DNA of 64,000 bases from Nocardioides exalbidus (GTDB lineage Bacteria > Actinomycetota > Actinomycetes > Propionibacteriales > Nocardioidaceae): contig NZ_FNRT01000002.1 in assembly GCF_900105585.1 (NCBI RefSeq), positions 806,001-870,000 of the forward strand. The letters are read 5' to 3'. How positions within the stretch are numbered: position 1 is the stretch's first letter; each line of letters starts with the position of its first letter. Positions 1 through 11,572 of the stretch are shown here, piece by piece. The notes under the pieces are model-generated. The model saw nothing but the letters and a program-made list of their open reading frames with translations, ran no database searches and was not told the origin of the DNA. The translations under genes were made by a program, and so were the position numbers.

Positions 1-112
1 GCGGGTAGTAGATCATCGGCTTGTCGTAGACCGGGACCAGCTGCTTGCTGATGCCCTGCGTGATCGGGTGCAGTCGGGAGCCGGTGCCACCGGCCAGGAT
101 GATTCCGCGCAT
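1..112 (-). CDS. rmlA: Glucose-1-phosphate thymidylyltransferase, N-terminal part
   Basis: Only the first 37 codons are in the window; the gene runs off the left edge. The translated start, [20 protein letters not shown], holds the nucleotidyltransferase signature GGTGSRL, followed by [16 protein letters not shown], which is highly typical of RmlA. The family joins glucose-1-phosphate and dTTP to give dTDP-glucose, the first step of dTDP-L-rhamnose synthesis in the cytoplasm. It is transcribed away from the DUF4012 gene, and rmlB and rmlCD lie about 2 kb away on the other strand, so the pathway is split around a divergent promoter region of about 50 bp. Allosteric and C-terminal regions cannot be seen. 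Confidence 0.9.
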   Translation of the reverse strand, partial: MRGIILAGGTGSRLHPITQGISKQLVPVYDKPMIYYP

Positions 113-163
113 GGATGCACACTATGGCGTACGCCGCTGGCGACTGTTTGGCACCATGTGGGC

Positions 164-3079
<2,916 letters not shown>

Positions 3080-3080
<1 letters not shown>

Positions 3081-4498
3081 TGGCCGAGCTCGCCGTCGAG
3101 AAGACCCCGATCCCGGGCCTGCTCGTCGTCCGGATGCCCCTGCACGGGGACGCCCGCGGCTGGTTCAAGGAGAACTGGCAGCGGGAGAAGATGGTCGCCC
3201 TGGGCCTGCCCGACTTCGGCCCCGTGCAGAACAACATCTCGTTCAACGCCTCGAGGGGCGCGACCCGCGGCATCCACACCGAGCCGTGGGACAAGTTCGT
3301 CTCGCTGGCGACCGGCCGGATCTTCGGCGCGTGGGTCGACATGCGCGAGGGCGAGTCATTCGGCACGACCTTCTCGATCGAGGTCGACCCGTCGGTGGCC
3401 GTCTTCGTGCCGCGCGGCGTGGGCAACTCCTACCAGGCGCTCGAGGACGGCACCGCCTACACCTACCTCGTCAACGACCACTGGCGTCCCGGCGTGGCCT
3501 ACCCCGCGCTGCACCTCGGTGACGAGACCGCCGCGATCCCGTGGCCGATCCCGCTCGACGAGGCGGAGATCTCCGAGAAGGACCACCGCAACCCGCGCCT
3601 GGCCGACGTCGTGCCGATGAAGCCGAAGAAGACGCTCGTCGTGGGCGCCCTCGGCCAGCTCGGCCGCGCGCTCCACGCCGAGCACCCCGACGCCGACCGC
3701 GTCGACCTCTTCGCAGGCGACGGCGTCACCTCGCTCGACCTGACCGACGCAGCCGCCGTCGACGCGTGGCCGTGGCACGACTACGCCCTCGTGCTCAACG
3801 CAGCGGCCTACACCGCCGTCGACGCCGCGGAGACCACCGAGGGCCGGGTGGCGGCCTGGGCCGCCAACGCCTCCGCTCCCGCGACGCTGGCGCGGCTCGC
3901 GCGCGTGCACGGGTTCACGCTCGTGCACGTCTCGTCGGAGTACGTCTTCGACGGCACCGCCGCGCTCGACCCCGGCCACACCGAGGACGAGCCCCTCTCC
4001 CCGCTCGGGGTCTACGCCCAGTCCAAGGCCGCCGGCGACGTCGCCGTCGGGCTCGCCCCGCGCCACTACCTGATCCGCACCAGCTGGGTGATCGGCGACG
4101 GCAAGAACTTCGTGCGCACCATGCAGGCGCTCGCCGAGAAGGGCGTCTCGCCCAGCGTCGTCGACGACCAGGTCGGCCGGCTGACCTTCACCGAGGAGCT
4201 CGTCCGCGGGATCAGCCACCTGATCTCGACCGGCGCCCCCTATGGCACCTACAACCTCTCCAACGGCGGCCCGGCCATGTCGTGGCAGGAGATCGCCCAG
4301 GCGGTCTTCGAGCGCTCCGGCCGCAGTGCCGACGACGTCACCGGCACGACCACGGCGGCCTACGCCGAGGGCGTGCTGGCGCAGGGCAACCTGTTCGCCC
4401 CGCGCCCGCTCAGCTCGGCGATGTCGCTGGAGAAGATCCGCGCCACCGGGTTCGAGCCCGAGGACGCGATCGCCGCGCTCGACCGCTACCTGGGCTGA
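3080..4498 (+). CDS. rmlCD: Fused dTDP-4-keto-rhamnose 3,5-epimerase and reductase
   Basis: One 472-residue polypeptide carrying two enzymes. Residues 1 to about 180 form an RmlC-type cupin: RGIH with the catalytic His66, followed by Lys72 in WDKFV. Residues 184-472 form RmlD: the NADPH-binding motif GALGQLG at 189-195, the SSEYVFDG stretch at 285-292, and the catalytic Tyr312 and Lys316 in YAQSK. Together they turn dTDP-4-keto-6-deoxyglucose into dTDP-L-rhamnose, the last two steps of the pathway. Such fusions are known in some actinobacteria. The start codon overlaps the rmlB stop by one base, so the two are made together. The RmlC part has diverged from stand-alone RmlC around the catalytic Tyr region. 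Confidence 0.88.
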
Positions 4499-4554
4499 CG
4501 CCTCGGTCCCACCGGGCAGGTCAGCCTCGACCCGAGCCGATCTCACCGGACGCG

Positions 4555-4590
4555 ATCGCGAACTTGATTGATGTCAATCAAGTTCGCGAT
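4555..4590. promoter_or_regulatory. 36-bp perfect palindrome, probable operator
   Basis: Two 17-bp arms, ATCGCGAACTTGATTGA and its exact reverse complement, are separated by TG. The core TTGATTGA-TG-TCAATCAA is AT-rich in a very GC-rich setting. It lies 107 bp before the start of the TetR-like gene and 57 bp after rmlCD. Long symmetric sites of this sort are typical TetR-family operators, so autoregulation is the simplest reading. A transcription terminator for the rml genes is less likely because no T-run follows the symmetric sequence. Confidence 0.6.
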
Positions 4591-4696
4591 TCGGTGTCCC
4601 TGTGGAGGAGATCGGCGAGAGGGTGCCTCGAGCTGGTGTGCTGTCGTGGTGGGCGACGACCTCGATGACGCGGACCAGCACGGTGACCCCTTCGGC

Positions 4697-5233
4697 ATGC
4701 GATTCGGCCCGATGTTCGCCCCCGGGAGGCCAGCGCGATCGGAGCGGGCGACCGATCTGGCGATCCCGGTGCTGCACGCGGGCGGCTGGTCCGGGCTGAC
4801 GCTGCGCACCATGGCTCGCGCCGCCAACACGACCCCGCAGGCCGTGGCCGCATGGTTCCCGTCGGTCGGTCGCATGCGTCTGGCGATCGCTGAGCGGTAC
4901 GGGAAGCGGTGGATCCGCGAGCGCGGGGCAGCTGCCCGCCGTCAGCTCCGGGCGATCGACACCGACGACGAGTGTCGAGTCGTTCAGGTGGCACGCGCGC
5001 TCGCGACTCGAAATCGCGCGGAACGCGCCTTCGACGGCATCTGGTTGACCATCGTCGAGGCGAGCCGATGGGACCTCGCCATTCGATCCGTCGTGGCGCC
5101 CGTCCTCGCACGTGAGCGTGACTTGGTCACCGGCCTGCTCGTGGAGCTGGGCGAACCGGAGCCTAGCGAGAGCGACGTCGAGCTCGCGCTGGCGTTGGTG
5201 CGGGGGCAGCGGTTCAGCGTCGCGGCGAGGTGA
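4697..5233 (+). CDS. TetR-like transcriptional regulator
   Basis: A 178-residue protein. Residues about 15-60 read as a TetR-type helix-turn-helix: RATDLAIPVLHAGGWSGLTL followed by a turn and TTPQAVAAWFPSVGRMRLAI, the usual pattern of TetR recognition helices followed by a Tyr/Phe-type hinge. The rest is helical and gives no ligand hint. I chose the ATG at 4697; the frame is open back to 4568, but those codons do not look coding and would include the right arm of the palindrome. Its last 20 bases overlap the end of the convergent DUF2516 gene. The palindrome upstream is the probable self-operator. It is somewhat lower in codon bias than its neighbours. Confidence 0.6.
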   Translation: MRFGPMFAPGRPARSERATDLAIPVLHAGGWSGLTLRTMARAANTTPQAVAAWFPSVGRMRLAIAERYGKRWIRERGAAARRQLRAIDTDDECRVVQVARALATRNRAERAFDGIWLTIVEASRWDLAIRSVVAPVLARERDLVTGLLVELGEPEPSESDVELALALVRGQRFSVAAR

Positions 5234-5507
5234 CCTCGCGCAGCGCGGGCCGCACGTCGGCGAGGTAGACCAGGGCGGCGATGAGGAAGACCAGGTTGAT
5301 GATCCCGATCGGCGAGCCGATCAGCACGAGCTGGGCGGCGAAGCCGAGGCCGGTGATCACGCACCACGCCTGCTTGGTGAGCTTGCCGGCCGCTTCGTAG
5401 GCCTCCGCGGAGAAGGTCATCGCGTTGACGAATGCGAAGCCCTTGATCGCGAGTGCGACGACGAGCACGGCGAGCATCAGCCAGCTCTGGAAGATCCACG
5501 GTTCCAC
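5214..5507 (-). CDS. DUF2516 family small membrane protein
   Basis: A 97-residue protein with two or three hydrophobic segments (about 7-27, 47-65 and 66-85). Length, the N-terminal PWIFQSWLMLAV start and the position directly after an HbhA-like gene match the DUF2516 family of actinobacteria. From memory, the order XRE regulator - hbhA - DUF2516 is the same as Rv0474-Rv0475-Rv0476 in Mycobacterium tuberculosis. No biochemical function is known to me. It ends inside the 3' end of the convergent TetR-like gene and is separated from hbhA by a terminator-like hairpin. Confidence 0.75.
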   Translation of the reverse strand: MEPWIFQSWLMLAVLVVALAIKGFAFVNAMTFSAEAYEAAGKLTKQAWCVITGLGFAAQLVLIGSPIGIINLVFLIAALVYLADVRPALREVTSPRR

Positions 5508-5532
5508 AGGGACAGACTAGGCGAAGATGCGA

Positions 5533-5561
5533 AGGGCCCCCGTCCACCGGACGGAGGCCCT
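5533..5561. terminator. Terminator-like hairpin after hbhA
   Basis: AGGGCC-C-CCGTC pairs with GACGG-A-GGCCCT around a 5-nt loop, giving an 11-bp stem with one mismatch. It lies between the hbhA stop and the DUF2516 start. A further perfect 16-bp palindrome, GCTGACCCGGGTCAGC, sits at 5581-5596 close to the hbhA stop. Confidence 0.55.
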
Positions 5562-5608
5562 CCTCCTCAGAACAACGAGAGCTGACCCGGGTCAGCCTCG
5601 GCGGCTCT

Positions 5609-6325
5609 TCAGTCGCCGACCTTCACGGCTGCGTCGACGACGGCCTGGGCGGCGTTGGTCGCCGTCTTCTTCGCGGCGGTGGCGGTGGCCTTGGCGCTGC
5701 TCTGGGCGGTCGCGGTCTTCTTCGCGGCGCTCTTGCGCGCGGTCGTGGCGGCGGCCTTCTTGCCGGCGGCCTTCTGGGTCGCCTTCTTGGCGGTCGGCCG
5801 GGGCTTCGGGGCGACCTTCGTGGCGGAGGTCCGGTCAGCGGCCGTGGCGGTGGCGTCCGCGGCCTTCTTGGCCTGGGTCGCGGTGGTCTTGGCCTTGGTG
5901 ACCGTGGTCTTCGCGGACTCCCGGGCGGCGGCGGTCGACTCCTGGCGACGGATCCGGCCCACGAGGGACTCGCCGCGCTTGACGAGGTCGGCGTAGGCAG
6001 CGTTCGCGGCCGCGACGTTGTCGTCGACCAGCGAGGAGACCTTGCCGGGGTAGGTCTGGAGCTCGGCGACGCGGGCCTCGACGGCGGCGCGACGCGCCTG
6101 GGCGTCCTTGGCGAGGGCGTCGACCCGGGCGTTGACGACGGCCTTCGGGTCGGCAGCGGTGCGCGTGGCACGCTTCTGCACGGCCGCGACGCGCTTCTGC
6201 ACGTCGGCGACGGCCTCACGGACGGCGCCGACAGCGAGGTCGGTCACGCCGACACCGGCGAGGACGGGCTTGAGTGCCTGGTTCTTCAGGTCAGCGGTCT
6301 TGATGTCGAACTTGGCGGTGGCCAT
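5609..6325 (-). CDS. hbhA: Heparin-binding hemagglutinin-like (HbhA-like) protein
   Basis: A 238-residue protein without a signal peptide. The N-terminal half (about 1-125) is a charged amphipathic helix with heptad character (VADVQKRVAAVQKRA, VEARVAELQTYPGKV), expected to form a coiled coil. The C-terminal third is a Lys-Ala-Thr-Pro-rich basic tail (AKKATQKAAGKKAAATTARK and similar). This two-part layout is that of mycobacterial HbhA, a surface protein that binds sulfated glycans through the Lys-rich tail. In a probable soil organism its role is more likely membrane or lipid-body binding, or growth-related (inference). The ATG at 6325 has GGAGAACGAC before it. The XRE regulator lies 41 bp upstream. 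Confidence 0.75.
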   Translation of the reverse strand: MATAKFDIKTADLKNQALKPVLAGVGVTDLAVGAVREAVADVQKRVAAVQKRATRTAADPKAVVNARVDALAKDAQARRAAVEARVAELQTYPGKVSSLVDDNVAAANAAYADLVKRGESLVGRIRRQESTAAARESAKTTVTKAKTTATQAKKAADATATAADRTSATKVAPKPRPTAKKATQKAAGKKAAATTARKSAAKKTATAQSSAKATATAAKKTATNAAQAVVDAAVKVGD

Positions 6326-6366
6326 GTCGTTCTCCTTGGTTGGGTGCTGCTGGTCGGATGTGCTGG

Positions 6367-6738
6367 TCATGCAGGGTCGGCGGGTCGGGCGTCGCGCTCG
6401 TTGAGGGCAAGGAAGGACGCGTAGACGTCGAGCAGCGAGTGCTTCTGCCGCTCGGTGAGAGCGGCGTCCGCGAGGATCGCGAGCTCGACACCTCCCGCCT
6501 CGGCGGTGTCCGGGTGGACGATGCCGGCGCGCACGTAGAGCTGCTCGGCGGAGACCCGCAGGGCGCGGGCGAGCTGCTGGAGCACCTCGGCCGACGGCTT
6601 GCGGAGCCCACGCTCGATCTGGCTCAGGTAGGGGTTGCTGACCCCGACCTGGTCGGCGAGCTGGCGCAGCGACAGCTGGGCAGCGAGCCGCTGCTCCTTG
6701 AGGTAGTCGCCGAGCTCGCCGATCTTCTCCTTGACCAT
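6367..6738 (-). CDS. XRE-family transcriptional regulator
   Basis: A 123-residue protein with an N-terminal Cro/C1-type helix-turn-helix (about 8-66: LRQLADQVGVSNPYLSQIER is the core) and a short C-terminal segment with a helix (LTERQKHSLLDVYASFLAL). It is the usual partner found directly upstream of hbhA in actinobacteria and probably controls that operon. A GCTAAC-ACGA-GTTAGC inverted repeat sits 12 bp before its start, which fits autoregulation. Confidence 0.8.
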   Translation of the reverse strand: MVKEKIGELGDYLKEQRLAAQLSLRQLADQVGVSNPYLSQIERGLRKPSAEVLQQLARALRVSAEQLYVRAGIVHPDTAEAGGVELAILADAALTERQKHSLLDVYASFLALNERDARPADPA

Positions 6739-6749
6739 GCCTCCAGTGT

Positions 6750-6765
6750 GCTAACACGAGTTAGC
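6750..6765. promoter_or_regulatory. Inverted repeat before the XRE regulator
   Basis: GCTAAC and GTTAGC flank a 4-bp spacer ACGA. The site lies between a promoter-like AT-rich patch (TTGTTTGCAAATT on the minus strand) and the start codon of the XRE gene, where a repressor would act. Binding by that regulator is inference. Confidence 0.5.
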
Positions 6766-6831
6766 AATTTGCAAACAATGGGACGGTGACGGTCGTCACG
6801 AAGCCAGCAGGAACTGGCCGGAAGGCGCTAG

Positions 6832-7821
6832 CTAGAAGGCAGCACGGATCTCGCCGACGGGCTTCCCGCCACCGAGCAGCTCGAGTCGTCCTGTGCCCTC
6901 GACGGCGTCCGCGTCGACGCCGTCCTCGGCCAGGACGCCCGAGCGGCGCAGGGCCTCTGCCATCAGAACGGGACGCACCCGGGGCGCGCCGTCGTCGGTC
7001 TTGAGCGCCCACGCGCGGCCGTCCGGGAGCGCGACGGCGTAGACCGACTCGGCACCGGCCTTCCCGATCAGGCCCGGGACCGCCCGGTGCAGGGTGAGCT
7101 CGTCGCGCGTGGTCCCGCTGACGAACTCCGGGTGACGGCGGATCGCCTCGGCGATCCGCTGCTCGGGACCCCCGGTGGCCGTGGCGAGCGCGGAGAACGC
7201 GCGGGCCAGCCCGGTCAGGGAGGCCGACAGGAGCGGCGCCCCGCAGCCGTCGATCGCCACCGTGGCGGGCTCCCCGGTCAGGCGCTCGAAGGTCTCGACG
7301 ATGGCCACCTGGAGCGGGTGGTCGACCTCGAGGTAGGTCTCGGTGTCCCAGCCCCGGGCCACGCAGGTGGCGAGCATCGCGGCGTGCTTGCCCGAGCAGT
7401 TCATCAGGATCGGCGACTTCTGCCCGCCGGCCCGGATCACGGCCTCGCGCGCGGTGTCGTCGAGCGGGTAGTCGGGCGGCGTCCGGAGGGCGGACTCGTC
7501 GAGACCGGCCGACGCCAGCGTCCGGCGTACGCCGTCGACGTGGAACGGCTCGCCGGAGTGCGAGGCGCAGGCCAGCGCCAGCAGGTCGTCCGGCAGGTCG
7601 AGGCCGAGCTCCACCATCGCCAGCGCCTGGATCGGCTTGTTGCTCGAGCGCGGCAGCACCGGCGCGGCGACCTCGCCCACGGACCAGTCGACCGAGCCGT
7701 CGGGGGCCAGGGCGACGATCGAGCCGTAGTGATGCCCCTCCACGAAGCCGGAGCGGACGATCTCCGCCACGACGGGGAGACCAGGGACGGGCAGACCAGC
7801 GACGGACGGACCAGCAGACAT
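6832..7821 (-). CDS. Asparaginase (thermolabile L-asparaginase II family)
   Basis: A 329-residue protein matching the family of Rhizobium etli asparaginase AnsA, which is unrelated to the E. coli enzymes. Typical stretches are EGHHYGSIVAL near the N-terminus, RSSNKPIQALAMVE, LACASHSGEP, the NCSGKHAAMLA block, DGCGAPLLSASL, and the C-terminal IGKAGAESVYAVAL. It hydrolyses L-asparagine to aspartate and ammonia in the cytoplasm. The ATG at 7821 gives a short Gly/Pro/Val-rich lead before the conserved domain. It is transcribed divergently from the cysC-like gene with 75 bp between them. Confidence 0.85.
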   Translation of the reverse strand: MSAGPSVAGLPVPGLPVVAEIVRSGFVEGHHYGSIVALAPDGSVDWSVGEVAAPVLPRSSNKPIQALAMVELGLDLPDDLLALACASHSGEPFHVDGVRRTLASAGLDESALRTPPDYPLDDTAREAVIRAGGQKSPILMNCSGKHAAMLATCVARGWDTETYLEVDHPLQVAIVETFERLTGEPATVAIDGCGAPLLSASLTGLARAFSALATATGGPEQRIAEAIRRHPEFVSGTTRDELTLHRAVPGLIGKAGAESVYAVALPDGRAWALKTDDGAPRVRPVLMAEALRRSGVLAEDGVDADAVEGTGRLELLGGGKPVGEIRAAF

Positions 7822-7896
7822 GGGCGGCAGGCTATCGGCCACGTCCTTCCCCTCAGCGCCGCGTCCTTCCCATCGGCACAGTGAGAGGATGCGCGG

Positions 7897-9123
7897 GTGA
7901 TCCAGCACTGCCCCACGCCGACCGAGCTCGACGACCTGGAGCTCCTGGTCTCCGGTGCCTACGCCCCCCTCGACCGCTTCAACGCACCGGGGAGCGTGGT
8001 CACCCTCGACCTCCCCGACGGCGCCGCCGAGGCCGAGCTCGTCGACCCCGAGGGCCTCCCGCTGGCGCGGGTCGCGGCCGACGGCACGTTGGAGCCGCTG
8101 ACGCATGCGCAGTACGGCCCCTTCCGCCGCCTGCACCTCACGCCGGCGCAGGCCCGGGAGCAGCACGCAGGTGCCACCTTCGTCCCGGTCGTCGACGCGC
8201 TCACCGAGGCCGACCTCGACGAGCTGCGCGGACTCGGTCGGGTGGTGCTCGTCGCGCTGGTGGGCACCGGCACCTCCGAGCTCTCCCCGGTGGCGCTGGT
8301 GCGCGCCACCCTCGCCGCGGCCGCGCTGCTCGACGGCGCCGACGTGGTCGCCGTACCCCTCCCGTCGCACGGCGACGTCGACGCCGACCACGCCCTGGGC
8401 GCGCAGGTGCTCGAGACCTACGCCGCCGGCGACCCGGTCCACGCACTCGCCGACACCGGGCTCGTCACCGGCGCGGGGGCGCCGTCGTCGACCAGCGACG
8501 CCTTCCCCCCGGCGATCGCCGAGATCGTGGCGGAGGACCAGCCGGCGCCCGCCGACCAGGGCCTCGTGCTGTTCTTCACCGGACTCTCCGGCAGCGGCAA
8601 GTCCACCCTGGCCCGGGCCCTGATGGACCTCCTGCTGGAGCAGGGCGGCCGCTCGGTCACCAGCCTCGACGGCGACGTCGTACGCCGCAACCTGTCGGCC
8701 GGCCTGACCTTCTCCAAGGCCGACCGGGAGACCAACATCCGCCGGATCGGCTGGGTCGCCGCCGAGATCTCCCGCCACGGCGGGGTGGCCGTGTGCTCGC
8801 CGATCGCGCCGTTCGCCGAGACGCGCGCGCAGGTGCGCGAGATGGTCGAGCAGGCCGGCGGCGCGTTCTTCCTGGTCCACGTGGCGACGCCGCTCGAGGA
8901 GTGCGAGCGCCGCGACCGCAAGGGCCTCTACGCCAAGGCCCGCGCCGCCGAGATCCCCGAGTTCACCGGGATCTCCTCGCCCTACGAGGAGCCCGACGAC
9001 GCCTCCGTGCGGGTCGACACCACCGGGCGGACCATCGAGGACGCCCTCGACGACGTGCTGGTCGCCCTCGACGAGGCCGGCTACCTCCACCTGACCGCCC
9101 AGCAGACCGACGAGCATGCCTGA
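7897..9123 (+). CDS. cysC: Adenylylsulfate kinase with sulfurylase-like N-terminal part
   Basis: A 408-residue protein. Residues about 220-400 are a complete APS kinase: P-loop GLSGSGKST at 229-237, LDGDVVRRNL, and FAETRAQVREM. It phosphorylates adenylylsulfate to PAPS. Residues 1 to about 205 resemble the PUA-like start of ATP sulfurylase (ELDDLELLVSGAYAPLDRF), but the part is too short to be a full sulfurylase and I see no HxxH nucleotide motif, so it may be a relic or a regulatory domain. ATP sulfurylase activity is supplied by cysDN at 14.4-16.6 kb. It starts with GTG preceded by GAGAGGA and overlaps the phosphatase gene by 8 bp. Confidence 0.85.
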   Translation: MIQHCPTPTELDDLELLVSGAYAPLDRFNAPGSVVTLDLPDGAAEAELVDPEGLPLARVAADGTLEPLTHAQYGPFRRLHLTPAQAREQHAGATFVPVVDALTEADLDELRGLGRVVLVALVGTGTSELSPVALVRATLAAAALLDGADVVAVPLPSHGDVDADHALGAQVLETYAAGDPVHALADTGLVTGAGAPSSTSDAFPPAIAEIVAEDQPAPADQGLVLFFTGLSGSGKSTLARALMDLLLEQGGRSVTSLDGDVVRRNLSAGLTFSKADRETNIRRIGWVAAEISRHGGVAVCSPIAPFAETRAQVREMVEQAGGAFFLVHVATPLEECERRDRKGLYAKARAAEIPEFTGISSPYEEPDDASVRVDTTGRTIEDALDDVLVALDEAGYLHLTAQQTDEHA

Positions 9124-9646
9124 CGCTCTCGCGGTGCTCTTCGTCTGCACCGCCAACATCTGCCGCTCGCCCACGATGGAGCTGCTCGCGCGCGACCTCG
9201 CCGGTGACGCACGCATCTACTTCGGCAGTGCCGGCACCCATGCCCGGGACGGCGAGCCGATGAACCCCGACATGGTCGCCACCCTCCCGGCGGGCATCGA
9301 CAGCCGCGAGTTCCGCAGCCAGCACCTCGGGGCCGGCCTGCTCCGCGAGGCCGACCTGGTCCTCACCGCGACGGCCGTGCACCGGCAGTTCGTCCTCGAC
9401 GACTTCCCCCAGCACCACCGCAAGCTCTTCACCCTCGGCCAGTTCACCGAGACGATCACGCAGCTCCCCGACCTGACCGGGCCCGAGCTGGTCGCGGCGG
9501 CCGGCGCCCGCCGCGTGCCCACCACTCCGGCGCACGACATCGCCGACCCCTACCGGCGGGGCAGGGCGGCCTCCGAGAAGGCAACGGGCACAATCACTGC
9601 CATGTTGAGCGACATTGTCCCCCGTCTCACCGCTCAGGAGTCCTGA
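9116..9646 (+). CDS. Low-molecular-weight protein tyrosine phosphatase
   Basis: A 176-residue protein. The P-loop CTANICRS (Cys11, Arg17, Ser18) opens the sequence, as in all low-molecular-weight phosphatases, and a late Asp-Pro (HDIADPY, about 144) is the general acid. It removes phosphate from tyrosine, or possibly arginine, residues. It overlaps cysC by 8 bp and shares one base with the TauE/SafE gene, so the three form one operon. Its pairing with sulfate activation genes is unusual; it might instead act on a sulfated or phosphorylated small molecule (inference). Confidence 0.82.
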   Translation: MPDALAVLFVCTANICRSPTMELLARDLAGDARIYFGSAGTHARDGEPMNPDMVATLPAGIDSREFRSQHLGAGLLREADLVLTATAVHRQFVLDDFPQHHRKLFTLGQFTETITQLPDLTGPELVAAAGARRVPTTPAHDIADPYRRGRAASEKATGTITAMLSDIVPRLTAQES

Positions 9647-10653
9647 TGGACTGGATCACCGTCACGTTCTTCTCGATCCTCGCCGCCGGCTTCTTCGTCG
9701 GCATCGTGGTCGGCCTGACCGGCATGGGCGGCGGCGCCCTGATGACGCCCGCGCTCATCTTCCTCGGCGTCGGTGAGGCCGCGACGGTCGTCACTGCCGA
9801 CCTGACCGCCGCGGCGATCTACAAGTCCGGCGGCGCGATCGTGCACAAGCGCGAGGGCTCGCCCAACATGCAGCTGGCGAAGTGGCTGATGATCGGCTCG
9901 ATCCCGATGGCGCTGCTCGGGCCCCACCTGGTCTCGTGGGTGGTCTCGCCCGAGGACATCGACGACACGCTCAAGCTCTGCATCGGCTTCGCGCTCCTGC
10001 TCGCGGCGGCGACGTACGCCCTGCGCCTCTACCTCAACCTGCTCCGCGTCCGCGGCGGCGACCACCCCGACGACAACCCCGCCATCCGGCCGATCCCGAC
10101 CCTCCTGGTCGGCGCCCTCGGCGGCCTGCTCGTCGGCATCACCAGCGTCGGCTCGGGCTCGGTCATCATGATCGCGCTGCTGATGCTCTACCCCGGCCTC
10201 TCCGCCGTCCGCCTCGTCGGCACCGACCTCGTCCAGGCCGTCCCGCTCGTGCTGGCCGCCGCGATCTCCAACATCGCCCTCCACGGCCTCGACTGGGCGA
10301 TCCTCGTCCCGCTCGTCCTCGGCTCCGTGCCCGGCACCCTGATCGGCTCGGCCATCGCCCCGCGCGTCCCGCAGTCGTTCATCCGGCGCGGCATCGTCGT
10401 CGTGCTGACGATGAGCGGCGTCGCGCTGCTCGACAAGGCCGGCTGGGCCCCGCTCGGCGCCGGCGAGGACGAGACCCACCCGATGCTGATCGCCGGCGTG
10501 GGCCTCGTCGTCCTGCTCGTCCTCCCCGTCGTCTGGGGCTTCATCCGCAAGTCGCAAGGCCTGCCGATGTTCGGCCAACCCACGATCGCCCAGCTCGAGG
10601 ATCCGTCGTACCGCCCCGGCCTCGTCGGCATGAAGAAGGTCGACGACTCCTAG
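9646..10653 (+). CDS. TauE/SafE family anion exporter or importer
   Basis: A 335-residue integral membrane protein with about eight hydrophobic segments and the family pattern GxxVGLTGMGGGALMTP near the start, repeated in weaker form as GITSVGSGSVIMIALL in the second half. The family carries sulfite, sulfoacetate, sulfate or related anions across the membrane. Because it follows cysC and the phosphatase in one operon, a sulfur oxyanion is the likely substrate (inference). It ends just before a strong hairpin terminator shared with the convergent BKACE gene. Confidence 0.8.
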   Translation: MDWITVTFFSILAAGFFVGIVVGLTGMGGGALMTPALIFLGVGEAATVVTADLTAAAIYKSGGAIVHKREGSPNMQLAKWLMIGSIPMALLGPHLVSWVVSPEDIDDTLKLCIGFALLLAAATYALRLYLNLLRVRGGDHPDDNPAIRPIPTLLVGALGGLLVGITSVGSGSVIMIALLMLYPGLSAVRLVGTDLVQAVPLVLAAAISNIALHGLDWAILVPLVLGSVPGTLIGSAIAPRVPQSFIRRGIVVVLTMSGVALLDKAGWAPLGAGEDETHPMLIAGVGLVVLLVLPVVWGFIRKSQGLPMFGQPTIAQLEDPSYRPGLVGMKKVDDS

Positions 10654-10664
10654 GGGCCCGTCGA

Positions 10665-10714
10665 GCGGTGCGTGAGCCACGTTCCTCGTCTTGAGAATGT
10701 GGCTCACTCACCGC
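10665..10714. terminator. Bidirectional hairpin between convergent genes
   Basis: GCGGTG-C-GTGAGCCACGTTC pairs with GAATGTGGCTCAC-T-CACCGC, about 19 bp with one mismatch and one wobble, around an 11-nt loop. It lies in the 77-bp gap between the TauE/SafE and BKACE stops and can serve both strands. Confidence 0.75.
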
Positions 10715-10730
10715 CCGAGGTTCGACAGCC

Positions 10731-11555
10731 TCACGCGAGGCCGAGCAGCTCCCGGCACTGGGCGGGCGTCATCGGCGTCCGCTGCGCGATCCGGCCGAGG
10801 TCGACGGCGCGGGAGACGAGCTGGGCGTTGGACTCGACGGGTACGCCGCGGCTGATGGTGAGCACGTCCTCCATCCCGACGCGGAGGTGCCCGCCCATCG
10901 ACAGCGAGGCCATGGCGACGGCGAGGGTCGAGCGGCCGATGCCCGTGGCGGACCAGGAGGTGACCTCGGGCGGGAGGGCCGCGACGCCCGCGACGAGGGC
11001 GGGAGCGGTGCCCGGCATGCCGCCGGGGACGCCCATCACGAAGTCGACGTGGACCTTGCCGCCGGCGGGGACGCCGTGCTCCCGGACCAGCCGACCGAGC
11101 GCGTGCACCTGGCCGAGGTCGAAGAGCTCGAACTCCGGGGCGACGCCGCGGGCGAGGGCGAGCTGGTAGAGGTCCTTCACGAAGGGCCACGGGTTGAGGA
11201 AGACGTCGTCGCCGAAGTTCGTGGTGCCCATGGTGAGGCTGCACGAGTCGGGCTCGGCGTCGAGCACCCTCAGCCGCTCGTCGAGCGGGTCGTGGACCGA
11301 GCCCCCTGTGGACAGCTGGACGACCAGCGAGGACGACGACCGCACGGCGGCGACCCACTCCCGCAGCAGCCCCTGGTCGAGCGTGGGCGCGTGCGTGGTG
11401 TCGCGCACGTGCAGGTGGATCATCGCTGCCCCGGCCGCCTCGCACTCGGCGGCCGTGCGGGCGATCTCCTCCGGGGTGGTGGGGAGCTGCGGGCAGTCGG
11501 CCTTGGCGGTCTCGGCCCCGGTGGGGGCGACCGTGATCAGCAACACGTCAGACAT
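10731..11555 (-). CDS. Beta-keto acid cleavage enzyme (BKACE, DUF849)
   Basis: A 274-residue TIM-barrel protein of the family that includes 3-keto-5-aminohexanoate cleavage enzyme (Kce). Family features are the start [13 protein letters not shown], the metal-binding IHLHVRD, QLSTGG, the [16 protein letters not shown] block, and EFELFDLG. The enzymes condense a beta-keto acid with acetyl-CoA to give acetoacetate and a CoA ester, using a divalent metal held by His and Glu. The real substrate cannot be told from sequence. It stands alone, divergent from dtd with 17 bp between the start codons. Confidence 0.85.
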   Translation of the reverse strand: MSDVLLITVAPTGAETAKADCPQLPTTPEEIARTAAECEAAGAAMIHLHVRDTTHAPTLDQGLLREWVAAVRSSSSLVVQLSTGGSVHDPLDERLRVLDAEPDSCSLTMGTTNFGDDVFLNPWPFVKDLYQLALARGVAPEFELFDLGQVHALGRLVREHGVPAGGKVHVDFVMGVPGGMPGTAPALVAGVAALPPEVTSWSATGIGRSTLAVAMASLSMGGHLRVGMEDVLTISRGVPVESNAQLVSRAVDLGRIAQRTPMTPAQCRELLGLA

Positions 11556-11572
11556 GGCGGCATCCTTGCACC

